From the NCBI GenBank assembly GCA_959347315.1, contig OY365814.1, positions 29,255,623 to 29,319,622 on the forward strand: a stretch of DNA of 64,000 nt. The letters run 5' to 3'. Source of the stretch: Bimastos eiseni (lineage: Eukaryota > Annelida > Clitellata > Crassiclitellata > Lumbricidae). The position numbers and the translations under genes were made by a program. Positions within the stretch are counted from its first letter, which is position 1. Every line of letters starts with the position of its first letter. The notes beneath the pieces were generated by a model. That model was not told the origin of the DNA. It ran no database searches and saw nothing but the letters and a program-made list of their open reading frames with translations. Of this stretch, positions 9,736-22,164 are shown piece by piece.

Positions 9736-11570
9736 TTAGTTTTTTTTGATAAACGGAAGACGTTTGTAGAAGTCAACGTCGAGCTGTTGCAATCCGGTGC
9801 AACTTTCCTTATAATCGATCCACATGCGAAGGCATTCGAGAGCCATTGGTTCAAAGCCAGCGTTGAACTTGTTGACAAAGAACTCACTGCGGCCTACGAG
9901 GCTTGGTAGATCCTCCACTCCGAATACACAGAGTCCGTGTCGCTGGTACCCGCTGCATGGCTCCAACATCCAGTTGACGTAGACGGCCATCCACGGCTTT
10001 GTATTCGGATCACCTGGAAACACAAACTACTATCCATACATCTGAGCGTTTAAATAGAACCTTCAAATCTAATCTCACCTATCAATTAAATTGGACATTA
10101 TTAAGTGCGCGTACGTATTAACTTATGCCTGCATGTATGTATACATATAAATGTATTTAATCAATATACATGCAAGTAACCAACGTATGCATATTAATAT
10201 ATTACCATGCTTGTATTTATGTACGCATGTATGCAACAGTTGTATGTTTGTATACATGTATGTATATACATGTGCATGCAAGTATTGTTTGTATGCATGT
10301 ATGTTTGTATTTATGCAAGTATCAGCCTTCTTTAAGTGTTTAATCTTATCTATCTACGGTATGCTTTTACTGTTTCGTTTGTCTGTGCGTCTATATATAT
10401 ACCTAGAGGTATCTGAGTATGTGTCACCGTATAGTTCTAACCTGAGTAACCTCCAGGTGGGTGGAAGTGTGGATTCGAGAAAGTGTGCTGAAGCGTCGCC
10501 CAGTAGAACTCGTCTGGACTGAACGTTCCTTTTGACCATTCCAGGAAGTCCTTTGCTCGACTGTCATTCAAAACGTACTCTACGAAGCCGCGACTGAAAA
10601 TTCCGTAGGTACTCCCACGGACGATATCAAGTTCAAAGGGCGGATCCGGGTGTCTTACCCTCGGCTCCTTCATCACGATTAGACCTCCGTTCCCTCTATC
10701 GAATTCGTACTCGAAGCGATCCCTGTTCACGCGATCTCCGGTCATTCCCTCGACATCGTTCGCACCGTTGTAGATCTTCAGTATTTCCACCATCTCGCGC
10801 ATCGAACGAATCGGAAACGCCTGTCCCGCCTGGTTGATCAGATATCTCCAGTCGCTTTTGCTTCTAATGTGGTCCTCCATACAGTATATATCTGCCTCGA
10901 GGCGATTAAACTCTCCCCAGTAGACTTTTATTCTCTTCGAAGCCAAGAAGATGTTTGGAAGACATCGTGCGATGCCCTCCAGCGCTTCCATCATCAATGG
11001 CGATGACTTGAGATCGAGATGAATACAGAATCTGTTCTTCGGTCGATAGAGGGCGTAGATGAGTCGTTCGATCTGCTCCACGTCTTCGTGTACAATCAAA
11101 TTGAATGCGATCGGAAAGTCTTCATAATCATTCTTCATCTTCTGCTCATAGCCTCGTTCAAGACGGAAGGACGAACAGTCTCTCGTCATTTGAACAAAGT
11201 CTGCGTCCTGAAGGCGTGGGAAACCGTGTAGTTTCATGAACTCCCGGGCCGTTCCATAGATGGAAGAATTTTTTTTGCCAAAGAGCAAATTAGCGCAGGT
11301 AAGGTTCGAACAGGTGAGGTGGCCTTCCGGAGGACAATGATCGGTGACATACTTGGGATGTCCAAGTGGTTCGGTGAAATCGCACGCGGCGCTTAGACTA
11401 TTTCGATTTCCATTGTTCTCCTGATACTGTCTCATGACGGAATCCTTGTCGATCCTTTGGTCCAGACCACGAAATGTCTGCTTGGCTTTCAAAAGCAGGA
11501 AGGAGCATATAAACATGCAAAAAAGCGCTTTCAGTCTAGCTGATTTAACAGATCTATGTCGTCGTGGCAT
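9736..11570 (-). CDS. core-2 beta-1,6-N-acetylglucosaminyltransferase-like (GCNT, GT14), copy B, complete
   Basis: Two coding exons, complement of 10442-11570 and 9736-10013, give 468 residues. Donor TCAG|GTTAGA and acceptor TTTCCAG|GTGATCC are phase 1, rebuilding a Gly codon. The protein is a type II Golgi enzyme of family GT14, expected to transfer GlcNAc from UDP-GlcNAc to the 6-position of GalNAc or Gal on O-glycans. Features: basic N-terminus, anchor at about residues 13-30, CSNLTC, IAFNLIVHEDVEQIERLIYA, CIHLDLKS, DWRYLINQAGQAFPIRS, SPDEFYW with likely catalytic Glu354, and the C-terminal RHGLCVFGVEDL that corresponds to RHGICVYG-type sequence in vertebrate GCNTs. Length is near the family norm of about 430-450. 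Acceptor preference (core 2, core 4 or I-branching) cannot be read from sequence. The intron is 428 bases. Confidence 0.93.
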
Positions 11571-11990
11571 ATTTATGTTAAAACCGCGATTTCATAGATT
11601 CAGCTGAAAATGGATTCACGCCCTTTTGTTTGTTTTAAATTGCCTTGCTCTTTTCTATCAGCTGCTCGTATGGCCTGTTTTAAATGCAGTTCCTCTTTTT
11701 GCGACCTACGGTGTAGGCCTACTGGAGCATTGCGAAAGTCGAACTTGGGCATCTTTCTTTGGAGGCATGCATGCGTATGTTTGAAACGCTGGTCTATAGG
11801 TCAAATTATTCTATAGACGAGGATTCATTAATAAGGAGTTCTGAAACAAAGGTGATGCATACGTATCCTGTCGGCTTTTCTGATTGATGCGTATACGGAT
11901 CGAGCTTCAGGTTGGAAATTTCAACATGTGAGCTGGAATGAGTAAGAGATAAATTAATGCATTATCTGACTTTCATTCATTCATTATTTA
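11571..11990 (-). promoter_or_regulatory. 5' flank of GCNT copy B, duplicated upstream of the pseudogene
   Basis: Shares ordered blocks with 7981-8405. As the region immediately upstream of the start codon it probably holds 5' UTR and promoter, but no individual element can be assigned. Confidence 0.4.
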
Positions 11991-12236
11991 TTTATTTTTA
12001 TTCTGAAATTTGATATCGCCCTTCTTCCAACAGCTTTTGCTCAGAAGTGCACACGTCTCTATAGCGCAATTGCTGCTGCACTGCAGAGCAATTGTGCGTG
12101 AAGGACTTGCTCGAGGTTTCTACACAGTGACTCCTCGGACGAGGTCGAACCCGCACACTCAGCGCACACTGAGCGTTACGGACCGACCGCCCTAACCAAT
12201 CGGCCACCTCGCCATACAAGGTGTGGCCGTGCCACA
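11975..12236 (-). mobile_element. tRNA-derived SINE (family 1), full-length copy
   Basis: On the minus strand GGCGAGGTGGCCGATTGG (A-box-like) is followed by GCGGGTTCGACCTCG (B-box-like), a tRNA-derived head, then a body ending TTCTGAGCAAAAGCTGTTGG and an AATAAAT-rich tail. A second copy lies at 37873-38090 (plus) and a 3' fragment at 18012-18105 (minus). Sequence identity among them, and the shared body, mark a single SINE family. Confidence 0.8.
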
Positions 12237-12260
12237 TCGCGTGCTTAACGTGGTGTGGCG

Positions 12261-12261
<1 letters not shown>

Positions 12262-12308
<47 letters not shown>

Positions 12309-12316
12309 AACCTGAC

Positions 12317-12351
<35 letters not shown>
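12262..12351. repeat. TA microsatellite
   Basis: Two (TA)n blocks separated by about 25 bases (AAACCTGACATTTCA...). Confidence 0.9.
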
Positions 12352-12354
<3 letters not shown>

Positions 12355-13780
12355 GCCGATCAAGCATCTAAAGGCGATGAAATGATTATCCAATGTTAAC
12401 ATATTTTGGAATTATAATGTATGGTTTCTTCAAAACTGAAAGTGAACTAAAAATTGTAAAGGACACCAGAGGTCATAATTAATTACTCAATTGGTGAGGC
12501 ACGCTCCCCTTCTGCCCGCCTGTAGAACAGCCACTGCAGAGTTCGTACTACGTATAGGCCTAACACAATCAACATACAGATTGGATTGCGACATCTTGAG
12601 TCTATACCTTACCTCAGCCGTAGGCCTACATATGCCTGTCGTAATCGTAATAGTATGCTTTAAATCTCCAGAGCTAAAACAAAGCGCAGAGCACCAGCTA
12701 GGTTGTTCACGAGCGTCGCATGAGTAGCACCAAAGAAGTTATCGTTTAGGCCCGTAACATATGGGCCTAAGCTAAAAGTCTGCAACTTTTAACTTCCTAC
12801 GATCGTTCCTTTACATTTGGCAAGTCCCTACGATAGATCGGTCACGCGCTTTGACAATATTATCACGCTTGACGTCTTGAAAACGATCGCCTGGGATGAC
12901 ACGCATCAGCGCACCACGGTTGTGACCAGTCGACTGCTCGCATTTGCAATGCAAAATACGGTGCGTGTGTGGATATTAATTATGCGCGTGTTGAGTCTGT
13001 TGAGTGTCTACGGTCCTTGGACTCGTCAATGGTAAACATAGAGGATTAACCTATCGGCAAATAATTGGTCTGTGCCAAGACTAATATCCTATAGCTATGG
13101 GATCGTATTCTTAAACGGGCTTAGCTAGATCGCTGGGCGCATAATATCATCTTCGTTATGAATGCGTCGTTAAATAAACATTACAACACTGGGCGATGTG
13201 AATTAATTTCGGCTGCTCGCCTTGTCTTGTCCAGGACGACTCGACCGACTCTAACTTCTGCAGACCAGTGCTTAGTGTCAGCCGGTGCCAGTGCCGAGTC
13301 TGCATGAAGGAGGAGGGCGATCTAGTAGTCTATGTCTATTTTTAACTACACGTACAGCGTCGCTAAAACTGCTTCAAGATGCAAGCCGATCATCATGCAA
13401 CAGCTTGTTGTATCATATAATAGCCGTAGCCTACCATATTATGGTAGGCTACGGCTATGCTAAGTAATTAGCAGGTCTCTTTAGACTGCAGAATGGTCAT
13501 AGAACATTATTTTTTTCAAAGCTAACCGTTTCGTTTTTGAAAAGAACATCAACAATTGTCGTGTCAATTGCTTTCAAAAGCACCGGAGCGGCGGAGCTGT
13601 TCGAATCCGTGGATGTCCAAGCCTAGCCTTCATTAGTAATCATACTCCTGGGTTACAGTATTGTCAGACTGTCAGCGGGTGATGAAGCAAGGAATCCGCA
13701 TATTCGTCCTTGATGATGAAGCTATGCACAGTTAACGATATGTAGTTATGGCGCAGCACTATAATAATGTCGGTGACTCT
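12352..13780. other. intergenic between GCNT cluster and TMEM41B
   Basis: No exon was recognised. It contains three near-consensus TAGGCCTA words and a perfect hairpin at 13420-13458. The last several hundred bases probably act as the TMEM41B upstream region. Confidence 0.5.
13420..13458. repeat. perfect 18-bp inverted repeat
   Basis: ATAGCCGTAGCCTACCAT is followed, after three bases, by its exact reverse complement. It could form a hairpin or cruciform about 400 bases upstream of the TMEM41B start codon. Function unknown. Confidence 0.85.
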
Positions 13781-13781
13781 C

Positions 13782-13816
13782 TTACGTCATTACGTGGCAG
13801 ACACTTTGTGATATAT
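13782..13816 (+). promoter_or_regulatory. candidate TMEM41B core promoter with CRE-like and UPRE-like words
   Basis: TTACGTCA at 13782-13789 resembles a CRE/ATF site. It is followed directly by TTACGTGGCAG at 13790-13800, close to the ATF6/XBP1 unfolded-protein-response element. A TATA-like GATATATACT follows at about 13810, some 40 bases before the start codon. The assignment is by motif only. Confidence 0.35.
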
Positions 13817-13852
13817 ACTCGGTGTATTGAAGTCCTTTGATTGTCTACCGTC

Positions 13853-16800
13853 ATGGAGTCGAGTGGGGTTAGTGTGGGTGACACGAGTAACGGTGGCAAA
13901 ATGGTGAACGATGGCGATAATTTACCTACCGTAGACGTCTCCGTTAGCCCAAGGCCCCCTTTGAACGGTCTACAACATGGCGAAGCGGGTTCAAACAGTT
14001 CGTCAGGGGGAACTATCTACAGACGCAATAATTCGAATGGTAAGTTCCAGGATTATAAATCGAGATTTTAACCTCTCATTGTCCATTGTACCACCTTCTT
14101 TGTACCACATATTTTCAATATATTAACGATCTTTAAGACAATTTGTTTTGCTTTATTTACAGAAACGGATTTTACTCAGCTGAAGGCCCGCTACTGTGGG
14201 ACGGACGACCCCCATGAGAGCAGCGCCAAGTCGTTTGTTGTTCTTGGTTTTGTGTTCGCCAGTTCTTGTTTGCTCCTTTACTTCGTGTATCTCAACTTCC
14301 CGAACGTGGACGAGTAAGTTCTTAGATTTTTGGCTAGAATGCTAGTATTTAGTGTTTTAGCAGCATCCTATTAATTTCAGAAATGTAAATATTATTATTT
14401 TAGAAATTTGTAACATTGCAAAGTCACAGAAATGTGTATTTGAGGTGCAGTTAGTTAGTCTCCAACTGAGCAGTTAGGGCACGGGTCCGGATTTACTCAC
14501 CTTCTACTCAAGCATGTTTCTTTTCATCATCCAGCTGTTTCTTAAACTTGATTCTTTTCATCAATTCTGCTTCTCCTTAAGCATGATTCTTTTAATCCAT
14601 TCAGCTTGCATTTATGCGGCATTCATTCTGAGATTTAAAGCAGGTGAGTAAATCTGGACCTGTGCCACAGTTTGATATTCATGTTGTACCACACAGGCAA
14701 GGGCTTTTTAAATATGCTGTAGCCTCTTTACTTCAAGGCCTGAGATATCCACTAACACGAGTTGGCATAATCGAGGCAGGAGCAGACGAAGTGCAGGATA
14801 TCCATAGTGTTAAAATCAGTTGCCTGTTCGTTGATGTGAAGTTCTTGAATTAAAGCGTTTGTTGCCAAATTTATTGTGTGAGTATATAGCTCTGATTCAA
14901 ACCCTCGAGATAAGTCTAATTAGAGCAGTGTTTTGGGCTATATTTGTGTTGGAGTGCATTAAGGCTATGAATAGCATTGTCGGATGTTACAGAAGCGATA
15001 AGCAGTTCATCACGGTTCCTCTGAATGCAGAAGCAGCCAAACGTCTTGGAAATGTGCTCGTCAAGTACAGCAACATGAACTTCTACACAGTACTTTTTGG
15101 ATACATCATCATCTACATTTTGTATCCTTTACAATGATTGTTTTTCTGCAAACATGTTCAGCTTTAGTTTAGAAATACTCTGTTAGTTTTTTGTTTAAAA
15201 AAAGATATTTCTCCTGTTTGATTTCTTTATTCTCTTTCTAAAACAGATTATTGCAGACATTCTCTGTTCTTTGACAGCTTTATTTGAAGCATCAGACTTG
15301 TTTGTGCATATTTATTCAAAAATTTATACTCAGAAGTGCTCCAACTTCACGTCAGACAAAAGTTAAGTTTCCAGATGGCCATAAAATGTATCAGTACCTG
15401 ATCTTGGGACCAACTTGACACTTGGACATGCTGGCTCATGCCAACAGTCCATTTTAATACACTCATTTAAATAAATAAATAAAATGAATTGTTATGAGAT
15501 CATTAATTGGTGACATACAAATTATTTGAATCCACATAAATTCGTTACACATTTGTATGCACTGACCCATGTACAAGGCATTGAGTTTCTTTCAGTGTAT
15601 TTGAATTAATTATCTACTCTCTTTTTTGATATTCTCACAAACTGCTTTTCTCATTTTCACCTCCTGTCTTGTTTTATCATCAATTATATCCACTATTGTT
15701 GTTGCTTTCCTTTGTCTTCATTACTAAAATCTTTTTCCACAGGAGAATATGATTATAATTAACGATCTGTTGTTAAATGTAATATCTTTTGTGGTTGTTG
15801 TTTTTGCTGTTAAATTCCTTAAATAGACGCCCAGCTTGCAGTCGTTTGCAATTCCTGGATCAATTTTCCTCAGCTGTTTGTCGGGATTTCTCTATTCATT
15901 TCCTTTGGCATTGTTCGTAGTCTGTTTGGTGAGTTATATTTATCAACATGCTTGAATGATAGCTTATTGGTTAGTTTTGCTGGACAGTCAACCGAGAAGT
16001 TGACAATTCAAATCCTATAAGGGCAGAACATTTTTGCAAGACTCAACCTGCACCCATAGAACTTGGGTCTACTTAGTACTGTATCAAGCACCGTTGATGG
16101 AAAGATTTGATGACCAAGGACAGGGCTGGCCACCTGCCCTCGTTTGCCAAGGCTAACAAGAATGCAGTTGCTGATACATCTTAGGTGAGCATAAAGTGCG
16201 AGTGCACACTCTTTTCTTAGAACATGGACTTGGGTGCCGTCTATATATCTGTTGATTGGTTATTTTTGAACCAGTGTTCAGCCACAGGTGCTTCGTGCTG
16301 TTACCTGCTGTTCCACATGGCTGGCAAACGACTCATCTGGCGTTACATTCCAGAGAAAGCTGTTCTTGTGCATCAACAAGTGAGTCCCCAGCTTTTGTTT
16401 CAGGGCTGAAAAAGTTTGTTTTAGGTTACATGATGAAAGCTGCTTTTGTTGCTGGCTTAGCCATTGTTGTAACATATTGCTTATTTATGTAATTGTAATT
16501 GGATGATTTGTATAGCACAGATAAAGCAGAAAAAAAGACTACTGTACAAGGTTGTAATATGTTGATGGTCAGTGTTCCCTCTAAGCTGTGCTGGCCCAAT
16601 CTTGCTGCTGGCCGGTATTTTTGGCCAAAGTGGCATGTTGTAAAAGTTGGGAGGGAATGGCATCATGGGCATGTTTGGCAGAAGAAGGCGTCCAGTTACA
16701 TAGATAGGCCTATCCTCTTCTGTCATCCATCATGCAAGGTCGACGGCGGGTGGTGTGCCTGATCTGTATAATTGCCTGCCTAGGATTAGTCCCCAACTGC

Positions 16801-18414
16801 ATGTATACGTTTCGTAGGGAGCAAGCGTTTTGCTTGTATCACAACAATAGGCAGTAGCAGTAGGTCTATCTTTTGGAACACCACATCTTGGGAAATAAAA
16901 TTAAATAATTGGCTAAATAATCGATATCGGCAAATGAATAATTGGCAATGATCGGTATCAGCATAATCGGCAGAGAGTGATATTGGTACAGCTCTAGCCT
17001 GTATGATGCTAAAAGTTATGATACTAGTAATAACAATTGATCTTTTATAGGTTCAGAAACACAGACAGCATCTGTTCAACTACATGATCTTTGTGCGTAT
17101 CATGCCGTTCATACCAAACTGGTTGATAAATGTCACCGCTCCTGTCATCAACATACCTCTTCTGACGTTCTACTTTGGTACATTCTTTGGTAAGATTACT
17201 CTGATCACTTCCAATGTGATTGGCACATATGTTCAGTTTTAGCAGTGAACTTTAAAATGCAAGTTACACAGCTGTATGAATCCTTTCTTTCAATGCAATG
17301 ACACTTGCTTTAAAATGAAGTGACTGTTAAGAAGAGAAATCGGGTGATTGTTTTTGAAATGTTGAAACTGTTAATTCTTTCGTTGCAAAGTCGAGGAAGG
17401 AAAGCATTCATACATTTCCATTTTTCTTCTGTTTTGGTTCAGAATGGTTGTAGTCCAAGCAACCAGCAGCAAATCTGGTTTACTTATCCTAATTTTGTGG
17501 CTTTTATGATAAGGACTGTTGCTTCCAAGACAGTAATAGCAATTTCAATTAGAAAAGCTATCGCCGATCCATCACGTTATCTTATGCTTTTATCTTCATG
17601 GTTTGGATTCAATTTTATGAATATTTGATGGGTTTTTTGTATTACAATAAAGCTTCTCAACCTGTGGCTCGTGGCCATCTACTTGGTAGTCTGTGAGCAT
17701 GAGCCTAATAATGTCTTTTTAAAATTAAAAATATGTATGACAGATAAATTTTAGATTTAAAGAATTTACTAAAATTAGTAGTATATAAGTAAAACACTCA
17801 TACAATGTAAAAAATTTATTATACTACAGTTTATAGGTGCATAGTTCCTATAGTATAGTTATATATTTATTATAAATTAAAATTATGATATTACAATTAC
17901 ATTTTATATTCTAATTCAACGGTCTCCCCAAACATGTGAAGAACGCATCATCCTTTGAAGCATTTAAATCACGACTTTAGACATATCTTTTCCAACAATC
18001 ATACTTTTTTTTAATTACCGAAATTTGATACCACCCTTCTTCCAACATTTTTTGCTAAGAAGTACAAACACACGCCTCGACTGCGCAATTGCAGTTGTAC
18101 ATATATATTTATACATACATATATACACATATAATCTATATATATATATAGACATATATATATATATATGTGTATATATATATATAGGCATGAAAATTGT
18201 TTGATTCATAAATACTATCATGTAGTTAATTAATGTTTCTTTGTCAGGTGTTGCTCCGGCTTCTATACTCACCATTCAGGCGGGAACCACCCTTCAGCAA
18301 CTGACAAGTGGGTCGATATTATCGTGGACACAGCTGCTTTCGCTGTCCATTCTCAGCTTCCTGGCCTTAATTCCTGTCATCTTTAAGAAAAACCTGCAGA
18401 GGAAGTTTGATTGA
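13853..18414 (+). CDS. TMEM41B: TMEM41B, ER VTT-domain phospholipid scramblase
   Basis: Seven exons (13853-14039, 14163-14313, 14993-15121, 15835-15928, 16275-16379, 17051-17189, 18248-18414) encode 323 residues; intron phases are 1,2,2,0,0,1 and all introns are GT-AG. The protein is an ER multi-pass membrane protein. In vertebrates it scrambles phospholipids and is needed for autophagosome formation and lipoprotein export. Residues 1-62 are a Ser/Gly/Asn-rich variable tail; a membrane helix spans about 87-106, ending VYLNFPNV. The VTT core includes FLQSFAIPGSIFLS (156-169), SGFLY, GASCCYLL, then MPFIPNWLINVTAPVIN, FFGVAPAS and QAGTTLQQL. It ends with a basic KKNLQRKFD tail, as in vertebrate TMEM41B (KKLKQKFE-type). 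The start ATG follows TACCGTC. It is the only single-copy, fully conserved gene in the window. Confidence 0.96.
15955..16205 (+). mobile_element. tRNA-derived SINE (family 2) in TMEM41B intron 4
   Basis: A tRNA-like head (TATTGGTTAGTTTTGCTGG, then ATTCAAATCC) is followed by CAACCTGCACCC and GGCCACCTGCCCTCGTTTGC. The same ordered blocks recur, more diverged, at 29775-30200 in the first arrestin gene. Confidence 0.5.
17648..17700 (+). mobile_element. hAT-like terminal fragment in TMEM41B intron 6
   Basis: AAGCTTCTCAACCTGTGGCT resembles the left end of the hAT MITE at 19508. No matching right end was found, so this is a partial or diverged copy. Confidence 0.4.
18012..18105 (-). mobile_element. 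SINE family 1, 3' fragment
   Basis: Matches the 3' body and tail of the SINE at 11975-12236 (AAATTTGATA, CCCTTCTTCCAACA, GAAGTAC). The tRNA-like head is missing and is replaced by a TA-rich microsatellite at about 18098-18187. Confidence 0.65.
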
Positions 18415-19499
18415 TGCCGTGGTATTCGATAGGAAATATCCTGCTGTGAGATTCTATGTTAAATTCGCTGTGCATGTCAAAATTACGTTTCTGCACGCGT
18501 TAAGTACTTGGATGCCAGACACTGTGCAAATGCTACATACATACATACATACATATGTGTATATGGATATAAATGTGTATATATGACTTTGATGTTGCTT
18601 TTGTACATTCTTGTACATATTGCCTAGAATTTCTCTGGATTTTCATGTTGCAAAATGACGTACGAAAGTTTCTACCTTTGTTAGTGGGGTAGTCTTGTCT
18701 GATTTAGTAGAGTAGCAATAGTGAATTCTATAAGCAGTGTGTATTATGTTCTATTTTATCTGAAGTGTTAATGTGTGTTTCAGTTAGGTGTTCTGTGTAG
18801 AACGTGTTAGCTTTAGGGTGGTTAATAGGTTTGGGGATTGGTGTACATTCCTCTGTGCTGTCAGAACTATGTGAGTGTTGCAGAATACTTTTTCATTGGT
18901 TTATTTCTCTTCTACTGGTTGAACTCTCAGTGGTACTTTGCAAAGAAAATATAGTTTTTGTCTATGTTTTAAATTGAAGCGACTTTCAGATCGTGCTTTG
19001 TCATGCTAATGATGGAATTACAAATGTTGTTAGGTTTGATCAAAGTACTCTCTACGTTTGTAATTGAAAACCCGGTGCAGTTAGTGCCAGGCCAAATTCT
19101 CATCTTGTCAGGAGGAAAGTTTTAGGTGTTGATTCGATTAGGTTAATCGAGCTTAACGATGGTATATTGGTTATGAAGACTTTAGCCTTTATCTGTGTAT
19201 GTATATTAGGCCGCTGTAAAGGAAGAACTACATGCTGGCGAGGTAACAAGGTTTATTTTGGTTTGTCATATCACTGTAACAATACTGTTTTATGTTTGTG
19301 ACCACCGATTTGTATTTATTTAAGGGCCACTGGCGGCTTTTTCATGTTATAATCTTCATCTTATGGATTACTGGGATATAATTTTTTGTATTTTCTGCTT
19401 CTACGGAAACAACATAAAGAGTCGTTTCAGGAACTGCTGGATGTTTATATTCATATTATGTTTGGACTTTTTTGTTTTGCAAGTGAAGTGTGCTTGTTC
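18415..19499 (+). other. probable TMEM41B 3' UTR and flank
   Basis: AT-rich with no further exon. It includes an ACATACATAC microsatellite at about 18534-18556. No canonical AATAAA was picked out with confidence, so the transcript end is unknown. Confidence 0.45.
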
Positions 19500-19507
19500 A
19501 GTTAGGA

Positions 19508-19806
19508 AAGCGTTTCTCAACCTGTGGGTCACGGCCCCCACGTCGGTTGCCTTACTATTTGCAAGGTATTGGTTCGAACCTTAAGTAATTCAAAAAGCAT
19601 AGTTTATGATTATTTAATATTCATGTACTTATTAGTACAGCGCAAACAGCTACACTAAAGCGATTCAAATTAATCTTTACTTATTTATGTACCATGTATC
19701 TCAGCGAAGGCAGTAGCCCAGTCAATGTCATAGCCGTGTGGTAGCCATAACTTTGGAAATAATTATTAACAGGGGGTCACAAGACTAAAAAGGATGAGAA
19801 TCGCTG
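19508..19806. mobile_element. hAT-type MITE with 8-bp target duplication
   Basis: The ends are inverted (AAGCGTTTCTCA on the left; CAGCGATTCTCA reading in from the right). The element is flanked on both sides by AGTTAGGA (19500-19507 and 19807-19814), an exact 8-base target duplication as made by hAT transposases. It is 299 bases long without a transposase frame. The left end reads TTCTCAACCTGTGGGTCACG, a sequence common in hAT families. Confidence 0.85.
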
Positions 19807-19814
19807 AGTTAGGA

Positions 19815-22160
19815 GCTAAACGAGCAATGAACTGCAGAAATTGGCCCAGTATGCTGCGCACATCATTTACCAGTTTTCCGGAATGTGATATTTGGTCCAC
19901 TGTGTACAAGTTGGCCTGGTTTTATTTTATTTGCAGACGTTCTTCAGAGATAAAGCTTTTTGTACAGTTGAGAAAATATTAGGGAGATGTAGTTTGTTAA
20001 TTAATATGCCTTTTTTAAGGCCAATTCCTTAACAACCCTACCAATTTGGAGAGAATCTAGAATTTTTTTTTTCAAAAAAAATTGTTGAGTGAATGGGCTC
20101 CACGTCAATTTTGATAAATCGTGATAAATACATTGACTGCAATGTTTGTGCTGTTTTAGAGTGCAGAGTAACGTCTTATTATACACTGGAACAAAAAACA
20201 CTTTCTTGATGCTTGTGAGGGGTCTATTATAATAGCTATGCATCTGACAAGAACTAGTTATAATGCTGTATGCATGTTAGAGCAACGCAATAGTCACTTT
20301 ATACAATTGTGACGTCTTTTCTATCACTGATCAAGTTTTGGGTTCTGGGTTATATCAGAATTTGTGTTTTGAAGGAGTTTTTGGTGTACTGCATAGTCTG
20401 CATTTTAGATCTCAGTTGTGTTGATATATCAATTACTTTGGGCATTTTTCTAGTTTCTGCAAAAAGAGCTGTAAGAATTCCTGCTGTGACTTTTGCTCGT
20501 GTTGGAAATGTTTCAAAGGGAACACTGATGTTTATTTTGAAGTAATTGCTTATTATGATTATCTGGTGTTGATTGATGGGATTTCTATGACAAAAAGGAA
20601 GACTGGTCTTTTATTTTTGGATTATGCTTAATTGCTTATTAATTAATTAATTATGATTGGTGTGTTGATGAATGGGATTTTATCATTTATTTGTTGGTTG
20701 ATGTTGTTCATTGGCGTCAGTGTCGATAAAATGCAAAAACCAGAAATCGGATTTATTTCTTATCTAGCTTTAATAAGACAAAGTTTTCTGTTAGTGCCTG
20801 TGACAGGAAGATCTGTGTGGTATGAATTTGAGATGCTAGTCTCTTTTTTTGCAAGTCTATGTATGGGTCGGCCAGCAGGCCAATTCAGAGCAAGACTGAC
20901 TGCTGTAACATGTGCCTTCTGAGGTCATGAACCTGTCAGCAAGCCCGTGTGGGTCCCATAAAAATTATATAAAACATGGTACCCATAACGTGACAATGTG
21001 GGCAGAGGTTTCAACCAGGACCAGTGATTCAACCCCCACTCACTGCGAAACGTTGCCTATACCCATATACATTATATCAGTTTAATGAGAGCACTTGCCA
21101 TGTCCATAAATGGTAAAAGACCTTTGTTAGTTGTTAACTAAAATGCCTATTGAAGAATATTTTATGTTCTTGACATCTGAAACTATATTCGAAAGGCAAT
21201 TATAATATATTTAAATTTAAAAATACAGACTTAGTACTTGTTTAGTATACTTGAGTTCTGAAAATGAGGATTTTTTTAATGCCAGAATTTAATCTTGTAA
21301 ATATATTTGGGATAAGTCACAACTGAATCGAAAGTCAAATGATTAATGTTAGCGCTCATTTGTCGTCCTCGAATACAGTCCACTCCTCTGCGTCTCTTGT
21401 TGACATTAACCTTTGAACTCGGCTGGTCGGTAAACTGGCCAAGAGCTATCTGACAATGACCCGACTATTTGTATGTATGTATATATGCATGTGTGTGCAT
21501 GCATACTTACATTCATGGCTAAATTGTGCTCAGGAACTCTGGGTTCATGGACCACGGGTCATTACACCAGGTAGTCGGAGTTCAAAGGATTTAAGGCAAA
21601 TCGCCTTGTGGTTTAAAAATTGTCCTATTGGGTCTAACCGGGTGGGCTTATGTTCTTGTCTTGGAAGCTTTTGTCTGGGGATATGGGGAGTGGACGGATA
21701 TATGCTAACTTTAGTAGTTAACTTCTATAATTTTTTTATGAAGTTTGACATATGGGTTATATACATTCTTTACTGCTATAGGAACTAAGTTATGCGACGA
21801 TTAAGATATAGCATAAAATTTGTTTAAAGTGAAATTTAATCTTATAACCAAATATATAATTAAATGTGGAAACATGTAAAAGAATAACAACTTAAGCCAA
21901 TACAACTGAAATTCTATTTCATCAAAGTCTTCTTTATAAAAGTTCACTCTGTTTTGCAACTCTTCATTAGTAATCTCTCCAGAGTTAACTGACCTAATAC
22001 ATCTAATTCATAAAAGCATAGATGCTTCTAAATGATCTGGAGTCACTGAGTTTCTTCTAATCTAACTAATTTTAGAATTAGTTTTAGAATTGAAAAACTT
22101 CGCTCGCTCGCAACTTGCTTATAATGCCCTATGGTGGAAAATGAGAAGAAATTTATAAGC
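19815..22160. other. intergenic, no gene seen
   Basis: AT-rich with short open frames that lack homology or codon character. No element could be bounded here. Confidence 0.5.
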
Positions 22161-22164
22161 GAAG

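Noticed and set aside
12110..12215. A genuine tRNA gene on the minus strand
   Set aside because: The tRNA-like part is the head of a SINE that recurs elsewhere in the window with the same body and tail.
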